Below are positions 16,561 to 23,632 of a stretch of 64,000 nt of DNA, in pieces. The first letter of the stretch is position 1. Each line of letters begins with the position of its first letter. The notes under the pieces are model-generated. The model ran no database searches and was not told where the DNA came from. It saw nothing but the letters and a program-made list of their open reading frames with translations. Made by a program: the position numbers and the translations under genes. Source of the DNA: Demequina litoralis. GTDB taxonomy: Bacteria > Actinomycetota > Actinomycetes > Actinomycetales > Demequinaceae. The DNA is taken from positions 62,001 to 126,000 of the forward strand of contig NZ_JAUHPW010000008.1 of assembly GCF_030418455.1 (NCBI RefSeq). The letters run 5' to 3'.

Positions 16561-17733
16561 ATGACCACGACCGTGCGCACCCGGGTCGCCATCGTCGGCG
16601 CCGGCCCCGCAGGCCTCGTCCTCTCGCACCTGCTCGCCTCGTCCGGGATCGACTCGGTCATCCTCGACCAGCGCTCGCGCGCGGACATCGAGCAGACCAT
16701 CCGCGCCGGCATCCTCGAGCAGGGCACCGTCGACCTCCTGGCCACGATCGACGGCTCGCGCGTGCATACCGTCGGGCAGCGCCACGACGGCATCGAGCTG
16801 CGCTTCGAGGGCGAGGGCCACCGGATCGACTTCCCCGGCCTCGCCGGCAGGTCCGTATGGCTCTACCCGCAGCACGAGGCGCTCAAGGACCTCCTCGCGG
16901 CCCGCATCGGCGCTGGCCAGGACATCCGCTTCGGCGTGACCGCGACGGCGGTCGAGGGCGCCGACGGCGACCGCCCGCGCATCGTCGCGGTGGACGATGC
17001 GGGGGTGCCGTTCGAGGTCGAGGCCGACTTCGTCGTCGGCGCCGACGGCTCGCACTCGGTGGTGCGCAAGGCGATCAGCGGCTCCCACGGCGGCTTCTTC
17101 CGCGAGTACCCGTTCGCGTGGTTCGGCATCCTGTGCGAGGCGGCGCCGAGCGCGGAGGAGCTCATCTACTCGAACTCGCCCGACGGCTTCGCGCTCGTCA
17201 GCCAGCGCTCCGCCACGGTGCAGCGCATGTACTTCCAGTGCGACCCGACCGCCGATGCGGACGCGTTGAGCGAGGCGCAGATCTGGGAGACCTTGCAGCG
17301 GCGGGTGCCGGGCACGACGCTGGTCGAGGGGCGGGTCTTCCAGCGCGACGTGCTGCGCTTCCGTTCGTTCGTCGCGCGCGACCTGCGCCGCGGCCGCGTG
17401 GCGATCGTCGGCGACGCGGCCCACACGGTGCCGCCGACCGGCGCGAAGGGCATGAACCTCGCGGTCGCCGACGTGATCCTGCTGGCGAGGGCGCTCGAGG
17501 CGCTGCTGCTGCGGTCCGACGAGGCGCCGCTCGACGGGTGGGCGGAGGCCGCGCTCGTCCGGATCTGGAAGGCGCAGCACTTCTCGTGGTGGATGACGAG
17601 CATGCTGCACGTCGCCCCCGAGGCCTCCGAGTTCGACCGCCGACGTCAGCTGGGCGAGCTGCGGTCGGTGGTGTCCTCGGAGGCGGGACGGACCTATCTC
17701 GCCGAGGGCTACACGGGGTGGCCGTTGGGTTGA
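16561..17733 (+). CDS. pobA: 4-hydroxybenzoate 3-monooxygenase
   Basis: The 390-residue flavoprotein monooxygenase has the FAD dinucleotide motif VAIVGAGPAGLVLSHLL at about 8-24, the RAGILEQGTVDLL segment characteristic of PobA, the DG motif VVGADGSHSVVRKAI near 157-171, and the second FAD motif GDAAHTVPPTGAKGMNLA near 284-301. Length and motifs match PobA (about 390-394 residues), which uses NAD(P)H and oxygen to make protocatechuate. The ATG at 16561 follows AAAGGAG closely. It feeds the LigAB/LigC/LigI enzymes encoded 3 kb away. A GGACGATGCG copy at 16992 encodes Asp-Asp-Ala. Confidence 0.95.
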   Translation: MTTTVRTRVAIVGAGPAGLVLSHLLASSGIDSVILDQRSRADIEQTIRAGILEQGTVDLLATIDGSRVHTVGQRHDGIELRFEGEGHRIDFPGLAGRSVWLYPQHEALKDLLAARIGAGQDIRFGVTATAVEGADGDRPRIVAVDDAGVPFEVEADFVVGADGSHSVVRKAISGSHGGFFREYPFAWFGILCEAAPSAEELIYSNSPDGFALVSQRSATVQRMYFQCDPTADADALSEAQIWETLQRRVPGTTLVEGRVFQRDVLRFRSFVARDLRRGRVAIVGDAAHTVPPTGAKGMNLAVADVILLARALEALLLRSDEAPLDGWAEAALVRIWKAQHFSWWMTSMLHVAPEASEFDRRRQLGELRSVVSSEAGRTYLAEGYTGWPLG

Positions 17734-17760
17734 GGCTCGTGGGCGGCCGACCGCACCCTT

Positions 17761-17870
17761 GCTCCCGTCGCCCTGCACCCCCGCCCCCACGCTCCCGTCG
17801 CCCTGCACCCCCGCCCCCACGCTCCCGTCGCCCTGCGACCCGCCCCCACGCCCCCTGTCGCCCTGTGAGG
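17761..17870. repeat. 30-bp GC-rich tandem repeat, three units plus a partial
   Basis: The unit starts GCTCCCGTCGCCCTGC and ends in CCGCCCCCAC. It repeats perfectly at 17761-17790 and 17791-17820, then with small changes at 17821-17849, followed by a degenerate partial unit to about 17870. It lies just upstream of a dyad-box repeat, an arrangement also seen at 38.6 kb and 54.8 kb. Confidence 0.9.
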
Positions 17871-17963
17871 CACTCCGTGCTCAACGGGCCTTCCGAGCGC
17901 CTCGCGGGAGGTGGTGCAGCACCACCGTCCGGTGTGGTGATCGGGCTCCTCGGCGCGTGCACG

Positions 17964-18155
17964 TCGGGCGCGCTCAGGTGCATGTCGTGTTCGCGAGTTT
18001 CAGGAATCGCTTGAACAGCGCAGCAGGCAACCGGTTCCATTGCCCGCTGCGCGGGGCTGTTCAAGCTCTCGCTGAAATACGCGGAAGCGACGTGCGCGCC
18101 GGCACATCGACACGCGCGAGCGCCCACGCGCTGGGGATCGAGGAGCAGCAGCGCC
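17964..18155. repeat. 192-bp direct repeat, copy A (contains two inverted dyad boxes)
   Basis: This copy aligns without gaps to 18907-19098, with five mismatches by my count. Its core (17998-18077) is a long inverted repeat: TTTCAG, 7 nt, TTGAACAGC at 18011-18019, 36 nt, GCTGTTCAA at 18056-18064, 7 nt, CTGAAA at 18072-18077. The inner loop carries its own hairpin (GCAGGCAA/TTGCCCGC). Each arm is a dyad of two short boxes around an unpaired 6-7 nt spacer, an architecture reminiscent of recombinase core sites. Confidence 0.93.
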
Positions 18156-18222
18156 CCGCGCGACTCGGTTCGGGCAAGTGGCGGGCCAGTGGCTCGACCG
18201 ACCCTGGCCGCCACCTGATTTT

Positions 18223-18242
18223 CGTATTACGATATTCGTGTG
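18223..18242 (+). promoter_or_regulatory. antitoxin promoter/operator with leaderless GTG start
   Basis: A palindrome CGTATTACG at 18223-18231 overlaps a TACGAT -10-like hexamer (18228-18233). The GTG start at 18240 follows about seven bases later, so the mRNA is probably leaderless. The palindrome is well placed for autorepression by a ribbon-helix-helix antitoxin. Confidence 0.5.
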
Positions 18243-18503
18243 GACGAGCGAGAGACCATCGACGGCATCCCCATCACCGAGGAGCAGATCGAGGCGTGGG
18301 CCGCTGAGGCGGAACGCGGCTACGACGTGAAGGCGCTCAAGAAGCGCGGCCGCGGACGCCCTGGCCGTGGCGCGGAAGCCTCCCAGGTGATCGCACTGCG
18401 CCTCACTCCGGACGAGGTGGCCGCATTGGATGCTCGGGCCGCGCGCGAGCACAAGACGCGGTCAGAGTTGATCCGCGAAGCCCTGACCGCACTCGACGCG
18501 TGA
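18240..18503 (+). CDS. CopG-type ribbon-helix-helix antitoxin
   Basis: The 87-residue protein has an acidic N-terminal half (EEQIEAWAAEAERGYD) that probably wraps the toxin. A basic linker (KKRGRGRPGRG) and a C-terminal ribbon-helix-helix follow (QVIALRLTPDEVAALDARA, then HKTRSELIREALTAL). The order differs from classical CopG antitoxins, where DNA binding is N-terminal. The stop overlaps the toxin start as GTGA. Base use is less GC-rich than in the neighbouring genes, which fits horizontal arrival. It sits between two 192-bp repeats. Confidence 0.85.
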   Translation: MDERETIDGIPITEEQIEAWAAEAERGYDVKALKKRGRGRPGRGAEASQVIALRLTPDEVAALDARAAREHKTRSELIREALTALDA

Positions 18504-18739
18504 AGGTCCATCGATCCGCACTGAAGCACGGCATCGCGGCCGAAGACGCCATCCGCGCGGCCGATTGGCCGATCCGGATCGAGGATCTGGATGATGACTC
18601 TCCAGCCCGCCAGCTCCGCCTTGGCTTCGACACCCGGGGCCGACTCCTCGAGATCGTCGTCCTCACGTTCGACTCGGGCAACGAGCTCATCATCCGTGCG
18701 ATGAGGGCCCGTCCGCAGATGCTGGACCTGCTGCCCTGA
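18500..18739 (+). CDS. toxin of the type II pair (BrnT/DUF4258-like small protein)
   Basis: The 79-residue protein, starting at a GTG that overlaps the antitoxin stop, has the pattern QLRLGFDTRGRLLEIVVLTFDSG followed by NELIIRAMRARPQMLDLLP (motif split here). Small proteins of this type follow CopG-like antitoxins in many actinomycetes and resemble BrnT-like RNase toxins, with a compact beta-sheet and a terminal RARPQ segment. Catalytic residues cannot be assigned with confidence. The pairing, overlap and size support a toxin-antitoxin module. Confidence 0.75.
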   Translation: MKVHRSALKHGIAAEDAIRAADWPIRIEDLDDDSPARQLRLGFDTRGRLLEIVVLTFDSGNELIIRAMRARPQMLDLLP

Positions 18740-18906
18740 GCGCTACTCGCCACCCCACATCAGTCTTCTGCGCCGCCCGGCGGCAATTGCTCGGGAAGAC
18801 GCCATCGGGCGCGGTCGCCCGGGCGTCGGGAAATACGTCTGCGTAGGGCTTGCCCGCCAGCGCGGCGATGAGAAGGTCGTACTGGTGGGTCTCCGCCCCG
18901 GGCGCA

Positions 18907-19098
18907 TCGGGCGCGCTCAGGTGCATGTCGTGTTCACGAATTTCAGGAATCGCTTGAACAGCGCCGCGGGCAACCGGTTCCATTGCCCGCTGCGCGGGGC
19001 TGTTCAAGCTCTCGCTGAAATACGCGGAAGCGACGTGCGCGCCGGCACATCGACACGCGCGAGCGCCCACGCGCGGGGGATCGAGGAGCAGCAGCGCC
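18907..19098. repeat. 192-bp direct repeat, copy B
   Basis: This copy is about 97% identical to 17964-18155 and offset by 943 bp, with no indels. Box positions are TTTCAG 18941-18946, TTGAACAGC 18954-18962, GCTGTTCAA 18999-19007 and CTGAAA 19015-19020. The inner hairpin GCGGGCAA/TTGCCCGC is perfect here, while copy A has one mismatch. The copy ends about 80 bp from the 3' end of tRNA-Thr. Confidence 0.93.
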
Positions 19099-19140
19099 TC
19101 GCGCGCGAGGAAGTGCGGAGCCGGGCCGCCGGACAACGCA

Positions 19141-19172
19141 GAAGGCCCGGTCTCTCGCGAGACCGGGCCTTC
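19141..19172 (-). terminator. terminator downstream of tRNA-Thr
   Basis: A perfect 14-bp stem (GAAGGCCCGGTCTC at 19141-19154, complement at 19159-19172) with loop TCGC lies eight bases past the tRNA 3' end on the minus strand. Confidence 0.85.
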
Positions 19173-19179
19173 CGGAACG

Positions 19180-19252
19180 AGCCGCCTGTGGGAATCGAAC
19201 CCACGACCTATTCATTACGAGTGAATCGCTCTGCCGACTGAGCTAAGGCGGC
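19180..19252 (-). tRNA. tRNA-Thr (anticodon CGT)
   Basis: The minus strand folds as a full cloverleaf. The 7-bp acceptor pairs GCCGCCT with AGGCGGC, the D arm is GCTCAGTCGGCAGAGC, the anticodon stem ATTCA/TGAAT has loop CTCGTAA (anticodon CGT, reading ACG), and the T arm is GTGGGTTCGATTCCCAC. CCA is not encoded. The 3' end faces the repeat-rich segment, a common place for mobile insertions, but no duplicated tRNA end was noticed nearby. Confidence 0.96.
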
Positions 19253-19311
19253 GAGTGCCCCTCGCGGGACACCGGCGTACCCCTGAGGGCACGGAAAGAC
19301 ATGATAGCGCC

Positions 19312-20859
19312 TCAGCAGCGCTTTCCCGAAACCGGCATCTCGCCACCCACCAGGTACCCGTCGACGGCGTCGATGATGCACTGGTTCGAGCGCCCGTACG
19401 CGGTGTGCCCCTCGCCCTCGTAGGTGAGCAGCGTGGAGCTCGCGAGCTGCTCGGTGAGCGACTCGGCCCACGCGTACGGCGTGGCGGGATCGTTGGTTGT
19501 GCCGATCACCAGGATCGGCGCGGCATCGTCCGCCGCCTCGAGCGCGGTCACCGGCTCCTTCGCGGTCCACGGCCAGCCGTCGCAGCCGAGCGTGTCGGCG
19601 AACCACCAGCCGAACGTGGGCGACGCCTCCTCGATCGTCTCGCGGAACGCGTTCGCCTCCTCGAGGGTGACCGGCTCGGTCTCGAGGTTGTCGACGCAGC
19701 TGATCGCGGTGAACGCCCACTGCGAGTTGGAGTTGTACTCCTCGCCGTTGGTGTCCTTGTCGAGGTAGAAGTTGGCGAGCTGGAAGAAGATGTCGGCCGT
19801 GCCCTGGCGCAGCACCTCGTCGAGCCCGGCCTCGAGGTAGACCCACGAGCCCTCGTCGTACATCGTGATGACCATGCCGTAGACCATGAGGTTGCCGTTG
19901 ACCGGGTCGCCGTCGAGCGACTCGAAGCCCACGTCCCGCGCCTGGATCGCGATGTCGTAGACCTGCTGGCGTGCCTGCTCGGGCGAGCCCGAGAGCGGGC
20001 ACGTGTCCTGATCGAGGCACCAGTCGATGAAGTTCATCAGCGAACCCTCGAAACCGCTCGCCTGCCCGGCGGCGAACTCCTCGCCCGGCAGCAGGAAGTC
20101 GACGGCGCCGTCGAGCACCATGCGTCCCACGTTCTGCGGGAACAGCTCCGCGTACACCGCGCCCAGCTGGGTGCCGTACGAGTACCCGAGGTAGTAGAGC
20201 TCGTCGTCGCCGAGCACCGCCCGGATCACATCCATGTCACGCGCCACCGACGAGGTGTCGACGTTCTCGATGAGCGGTCCGCTGAGCTCGCGGCAGCCCT
20301 CCGCGAACTCCGCGGTGATCTGGCGCGCCTCCTCGAGGGCCGCCTCCGTGTCGAGCGTGCGGTCGGTGAGGTAGTACTCGTCGATGACGTCGGCGTCGCC
20401 GCACGCGAGCGGCGTCGAGTCGGCCACGCCCCTGGGGTCGAAGCCGACGATGTCGAAACGCTGCACCACGTCCTCGCCCGCCGAGGTCACGACGCCCTCG
20501 GTCAGCTCCTTGCCGCTGCCGCCGGGCCCGCCCGGGTTGATGAGGAGGCTGCCGATCCGCGCGTCCTGATCGAGCGCGGGCCGCCGGTTGAGCTCGAGGT
20601 CGATGGTCGAGCCGTTCGGATCGCTCCAGTCGACGGGCACCTGGATGGTGGCGCACTGGAGCCGGCCACACGAGTCCCACACCACCTCCTGCGCGTAGAC
20701 CGCGGCGTCCTCCGGAGCGACGTCATCGGCCGGCGCCTCCGACAGGAGGCCCGTGACCGAGGGGTCGGACGGCTCGATCTGCGTGCGGTCCGGCGTGCAG
20801 GCGGCGAGGAGGGACGATGCGGCGATGAGGGCGGCGATCGCGGCGAGGCGGCGTCTCAT
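19312..20859 (-). CDS. secreted tripeptidyl aminopeptidase-like alpha/beta hydrolase lipoprotein
   Basis: The 515-residue protein starts with a lipoprotein signal (LIAASSLLAAC, Cys21). The fold is the SlpD/SlpE tripeptidyl-aminopeptidase type: oxyanion region LLINPGGPGGSGKEL, nucleophile Ser227 in YLGYSYGTQLG, a late Asp in GTTNDPATPYAWAESL and the catalytic His in YEGEGHTAYGRS, with a C-terminal Cys-containing tail. It would remove tripeptides from peptides at the outer membrane face. It lies downstream of holB, a conserved neighbourhood with tmk-holB in actinomycetes. A GGGACGATGCG copy sits within the signal-peptide codons at 20811. Confidence 0.9.
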   Translation of the reverse strand: MRRRLAAIAALIAASSLLAACTPDRTQIEPSDPSVTGLLSEAPADDVAPEDAAVYAQEVVWDSCGRLQCATIQVPVDWSDPNGSTIDLELNRRPALDQDARIGSLLINPGGPGGSGKELTEGVVTSAGEDVVQRFDIVGFDPRGVADSTPLACGDADVIDEYYLTDRTLDTEAALEEARQITAEFAEGCRELSGPLIENVDTSSVARDMDVIRAVLGDDELYYLGYSYGTQLGAVYAELFPQNVGRMVLDGAVDFLLPGEEFAAGQASGFEGSLMNFIDWCLDQDTCPLSGSPEQARQQVYDIAIQARDVGFESLDGDPVNGNLMVYGMVITMYDEGSWVYLEAGLDEVLRQGTADIFFQLANFYLDKDTNGEEYNSNSQWAFTAISCVDNLETEPVTLEEANAFRETIEEASPTFGWWFADTLGCDGWPWTAKEPVTALEAADDAAPILVIGTTNDPATPYAWAESLTEQLASSTLLTYEGEGHTAYGRSNQCIIDAVDGYLVGGEMPVSGKRC

Positions 20860-20868
20860 CCGGCCACC

Positions 20869-22017
20869 CTAGCGACGGCTCGGGGTGCGGGGTCGCAGGT
20901 CGAGCGCCATCGCCTCGAGCGCGAGCAGCGGTGCGACGTTGCCCGCGAGCCGCTCGCGCGCGGTGCCGAGCGCGTCGAGGCAGCGCATCGTGTCGGCGAG
21001 CGTGGTGCGCGCGGCGAGGTCGCGGACATGGCCCTCGTGCGCGAGGTTGACGAGCTGGACCGCCGCGCCGGTCTGGGCGACGGCGACGTCGCGGTAGAGC
21101 GACATGAGGTCGGTGATCGCGCGATCGAGCACGTCGCGCTTGTGACGGGTGGCGCGCCGCTTCTGGTGCTCCTCGAGCTGGCGCAGCTGCGCCCGCAGCG
21201 CGGGCGGGATGCGCCCGCCGTCCTCGACACCGAGGGTGGTCATGAGCTGCGCCTTCTCCTCGGCGTCCCGCTCCTCGGTGGCCGCCTTCGCATCGGTGTC
21301 CGCGACCTCGACGAGGTCCGCGGCGGCGAAGATCGCGTCGCCCACGCCGCGGATGTCCGTGGCGAGCGCGAGGACCTGGTCGCGGCGGGCGCGCGCCTCG
21401 GGGTTGCGCGCGAGGCGCCGGGCGATGCCGATGTGGCTCTGGGCGGCGAGCGCGCATTCGAGCGCGAGCCCGGGCTCGACGCCGTCGCGCTCGGCGAGCA
21501 GGCGGGCGACGTCCTCCGGGTCGGGGGTGCGCAGCCCGACGATGCGGCACCGGCTGCGGATGGTGACGGCGACGTCCTGCGGGCTGGGCGCGCACAGCAC
21601 CCACACGGTGCGCGGCGGCGGCTCCTCGATGGACTTGAGCAGGACGTTGGAGGTGCGCTCGGTCATCCGGTCGGCGTCCTCGACGACGATGACGCGCCAG
21701 CGGCCCTGGCTGGGCGAGGTCGCGGCGAGCCCGATGAGGTCGCGGACCTCGTCGATCGAGATGGTGACCTTCTCGGTGGCGACGAGCGTGACGTCCGCGT
21801 GCGAGCCCGACAGCGCGGTGGTGCATGCCCGGCACTCGCCGCAGCCGCCCCGCTCGCACTGGAGCGCGGCCGCGAAGGCGCGCGCGGCGTACGAGCGCCC
21901 CGAGCCCGGTGGTCCGGTGATGAGCCACGCGTGGGTCATGGAGCCCGGGTCGTCGATCGCGGCGCGCAGCGGCCCGACCTGGCGCTCCTGGCCGACCACC
22001 TCGGCCCACACGCTCAC
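20869..22017 (-). CDS. holB: DNA polymerase III subunit delta'
   Basis: The 382-residue clamp-loader subunit begins VSVWAEVVGQERQVGPLRAA. It has the degenerate P-loop GPPGSGRSYAARAF (Arg replaces the usual Lys, as is normal for actinobacterial delta' proteins), a four-Cys zinc module CERGGCGECRAC, the DEAD-box-like EDADRMTE, and SRC near 175 (TIRSRCRIV). It loads the sliding clamp with the gamma/tau and delta subunits. The start is GTG at 22015-22017, overlapping the tmk stop as GTGA; upstream open sequence overlaps tmk and is rejected. Confidence 0.94.
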   Translation of the reverse strand: MSVWAEVVGQERQVGPLRAAIDDPGSMTHAWLITGPPGSGRSYAARAFAAALQCERGGCGECRACTTALSGSHADVTLVATEKVTISIDEVRDLIGLAATSPSQGRWRVIVVEDADRMTERTSNVLLKSIEEPPPRTVWVLCAPSPQDVAVTIRSRCRIVGLRTPDPEDVARLLAERDGVEPGLALECALAAQSHIGIARRLARNPEARARRDQVLALATDIRGVGDAIFAAADLVEVADTDAKAATEERDAEEKAQLMTTLGVEDGGRIPPALRAQLRQLEEHQKRRATRHKRDVLDRAITDLMSLYRDVAVAQTGAAVQLVNLAHEGHVRDLAARTTLADTMRCLDALGTARERLAGNVAPLLALEAMALDLRPRTPSRR

Positions 22018-22697
22018 GGCGTGCCCCACGGCTCGACACCGAGGTCCGACCCTGCCGCCGCATCGGCCTCCCGCGCGGCCTTGGCGGCGATGGCCTCGAG
22101 CACGGCGACGACCACAGAGCCCTGCACCGTCTCGACGGGGCGGGCGGCGTCGACGACGGCGTAGCGGCCGGGGTCGAGCGCGGCACGCGCGAGGAAGGCG
22201 GCACGCATCTCGGCGGCCTTGGCGATGGTCTCCCGCTCGACGCGGTCGAGGTCGCGGCTCATGCGCGAGGAATCGGGCTCCATGTCGAGCACGATCGTGA
22301 GGTCGGGCAGCAGCCCCTCGGTCGCCCACAGCGAGATGCGCTCGACCTCGTCGCCGAGGCCGCGGGCTCCTCCCTGGTAGACCACGGACGAGTCGAGGTA
22401 GCGGTCCTGCAGGACCACGGCGCCGTCCTGGAGCGCGGGCCGCACCTTGGTCGCGATGTGGTGGGCGCGGTCGGCGGCGTAGAGGAGGGCCTCCGCGCGC
22501 GGCGCGACGTGGTCGCCGTGCATGATCGCCTGGCGCAGCTCGACTCCCAGCGGGGTGCCGCCGGGCTCGCGGGTGGTCACCACCTCGCGTCCGCCACCGG
22601 CGTCCGACCGCAGGTACTCCGCGAGCAGCTCGACCTGCGTGGTCTTGCCCACGCCGTCGGCTCCTTCGAACACGACCCAGAAGCCCGGAAACACCAT
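22014..22697 (-). CDS. tmk: thymidylate kinase
   Basis: The 227-residue kinase has the P-loop EGADGVGKTTQ at about 11-21, the DR(Y/H/F) motif in LQDRYLDSSVVYQGGARGL near 96-114 with the thymine-contacting residues, and the TREPGGTPLG loop at about 43-52. It converts dTMP to dTDP in the cytoplasm. It is the first gene of a tmk-holB operon, with the next start overlapping its stop by four bases. The ATG at 22695-22697 starts directly before the conserved PGFWVVFEG strand. Confidence 0.95.
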   Translation of the reverse strand: MVFPGFWVVFEGADGVGKTTQVELLAEYLRSDAGGGREVVTTREPGGTPLGVELRQAIMHGDHVAPRAEALLYAADRAHHIATKVRPALQDGAVVLQDRYLDSSVVYQGGARGLGDEVERISLWATEGLLPDLTIVLDMEPDSSRMSRDLDRVERETIAKAAEMRAAFLARAALDPGRYAVVDAARPVETVQGSVVVAVLEAIAAKAAREADAAAGSDLGVEPWGTP

Positions 22698-22874
22698 GGG
22701 ATGAATCTACCGGGAGGCTCCGACGCTCCTCGCCCGGGACGATGCGCGACCCCCCGGAGAACCCGACGTGACCGCATGCTTCCCCCGGGGTCGCGCAGGC
22801 TGTACATTCTGCTTGCCCGGCACCGCATCTCCGCAGGTGACACCGGGCTTTTCTTGACTCTGAGGGGAACCCAC

Positions 22875-23579
22875 GTGCATCACCGCACCCTTGCGACGGC
22901 CGCCGGCGCGGCCGTCGCCACCGCCGCCCTGCTCGGCTCCGCGACCGCAGCCTCGGCGACCGACGACCCCGAGATCCACGTCGGCATCATGGCGCTCCTG
23001 GTCGCCCCCAGCGAGGACTTCCTCATGAAGATGCTGCTTGTCGACGACGTGGTCGTCGGGGACGGCCCGGAGCTCACCGCGGCCGACGTGCTGCCCGAGT
23101 CCGACGACGTGTGCGGCGACCTCGAGGTCGACATCGACCTCGTCGCGAGCACGGTCACCGTCACCGGCGCGGGCGACGAGTGCGAGGTGATGATCGCCGC
23201 GATGTCGGTGTTCTTCTACAACGGCCCGGTGCTCGAGGACGTGTCGCTTGTGAGCGATGGGCTCTTCGGCGAGAGCGACCTCTTCGCCGGCGTCGAGTCC
23301 TACGATTTCGGCTTCGATGCCGCCTGGATGAACCCGGCGCTGTTCGAGGCCGAGACCTTCGAGGAGCTGCCTCCGGGCGGCATCCTCGGCGGCAGCTCCG
23401 TCTTCGCGCTGACCTTCGGCGAGGACCTCATCGAGGACCTCTTCGAGGAGATCCCCGACGTCGAGGACGACCCGAGCGTGGGCGAGTTCCTCGAGGACGC
23501 GGCGGCCGAGGAGACGGTGGTCGAGGCGGAGGCCGAGGCCGCGGCGCCCGTCGCGGCGACGCCGACCTTCACGGGCTGA
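22875..23579 (+). CDS. secreted acidic protein of unknown function
   Basis: The 234-residue protein starts at GTG 22875 after a GAGGGGAAC ribosome site. It has a signal peptide ending near TAASA-TDD (about residue 32), then an Asp/Glu/Val-rich domain with two cysteines (CGDLEV and DECEVM, probably a disulfide), and an acidic C-terminal tail of Glu/Ala repeats ending APVAATPTFTG. No membrane anchor or sorting signal is visible, so it is probably released or wall-associated. I do not recognise the family. It is divergent from tmk and shares a bidirectional terminator with the convergent oxidoreductase gene. Confidence 0.75.
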   Translation: MHHRTLATAAGAAVATAALLGSATAASATDDPEIHVGIMALLVAPSEDFLMKMLLVDDVVVGDGPELTAADVLPESDDVCGDLEVDIDLVASTVTVTGAGDECEVMIAAMSVFFYNGPVLEDVSLVSDGLFGESDLFAGVESYDFGFDAAWMNPALFEAETFEELPPGGILGGSSVFALTFGEDLIEDLFEEIPDVEDDPSVGEFLEDAAAEETVVEAEAEAAAPVAATPTFTG

Positions 23580-23586
23580 CGAACGC

Positions 23587-23628
23587 GAGGGACGATGCGC
23601 CGCCCACCGGGCCGCCGCATCGTCCCTC
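23587..23628. terminator. bidirectional terminator made of two inverted GGGACGATGCG copies
   Basis: GAGGGACGATGCGCCG at about 23587-23602 pairs with CGCCGCATCGTCCCTC at about 23612-23627 around a GC-rich loop. It lies between two convergent genes (ends 23579 and 23633). Each stem arm is one copy of the window-wide 10-mer, just as paired uptake sequences form terminators in Neisseria and Haemophilus. Confidence 0.85.
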
Positions 23629-23632
23629 CGCG

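Larger units (their letters stand above)
17734..18239. other. 506-bp gene-free region with tandem repeats and first 192-bp repeat
   Basis: Between pobA and the antitoxin there is no convincing gene. The segment holds a 30-bp tandem repeat (17761-17870), a near-perfect short palindrome GGTGGTGCAGCACCACC (17910-17926), and the first copy of a 192-bp repeat (17964-18155). Open frames across the repeat in several phases are a by-product of high GC. Confidence 0.7.
18740..19179. other. 440-bp gene-free region with second 192-bp repeat
   Basis: No intact gene is supported. A minus-strand open stretch at about 18780-18900 reads like a protein fragment (ETHQYDLLIAALAGKPYADV), possibly a decayed gene. 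The second 192-bp repeat (18907-19098) and the tRNA terminator (19141-19172) fill the rest. Confidence 0.6.

Noticed and set aside
14107..17733. Very long plus-strand open frame spanning the LysR, NTase, IclR and pobA genes
   Set aside because: It changes phase relative to the recognised genes, has no family features outside pobA, and arises from the lack of stop codons in GC-rich DNA.
17998..19020. Canonical integron attC sites
   Set aside because: The architecture is similar but the R/L box consensus (RYYYAAC...GTTRRRY) is not met, and no integron integrase is in the window.
19180..19252. tRNA-Thr as an integration site with a duplicated 3' end
   Set aside because: I found no second copy of the tRNA 3' sequence in the adjacent repeat region, so an integrated element cannot be bounded.
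19255..22164. Plus-strand open frame of about 970 codons opposite the aminopeptidase, holB and tmk genes
   Set aside because: It is antisense to three clear genes with intact active sites; composition is typical of GC shadow frames.
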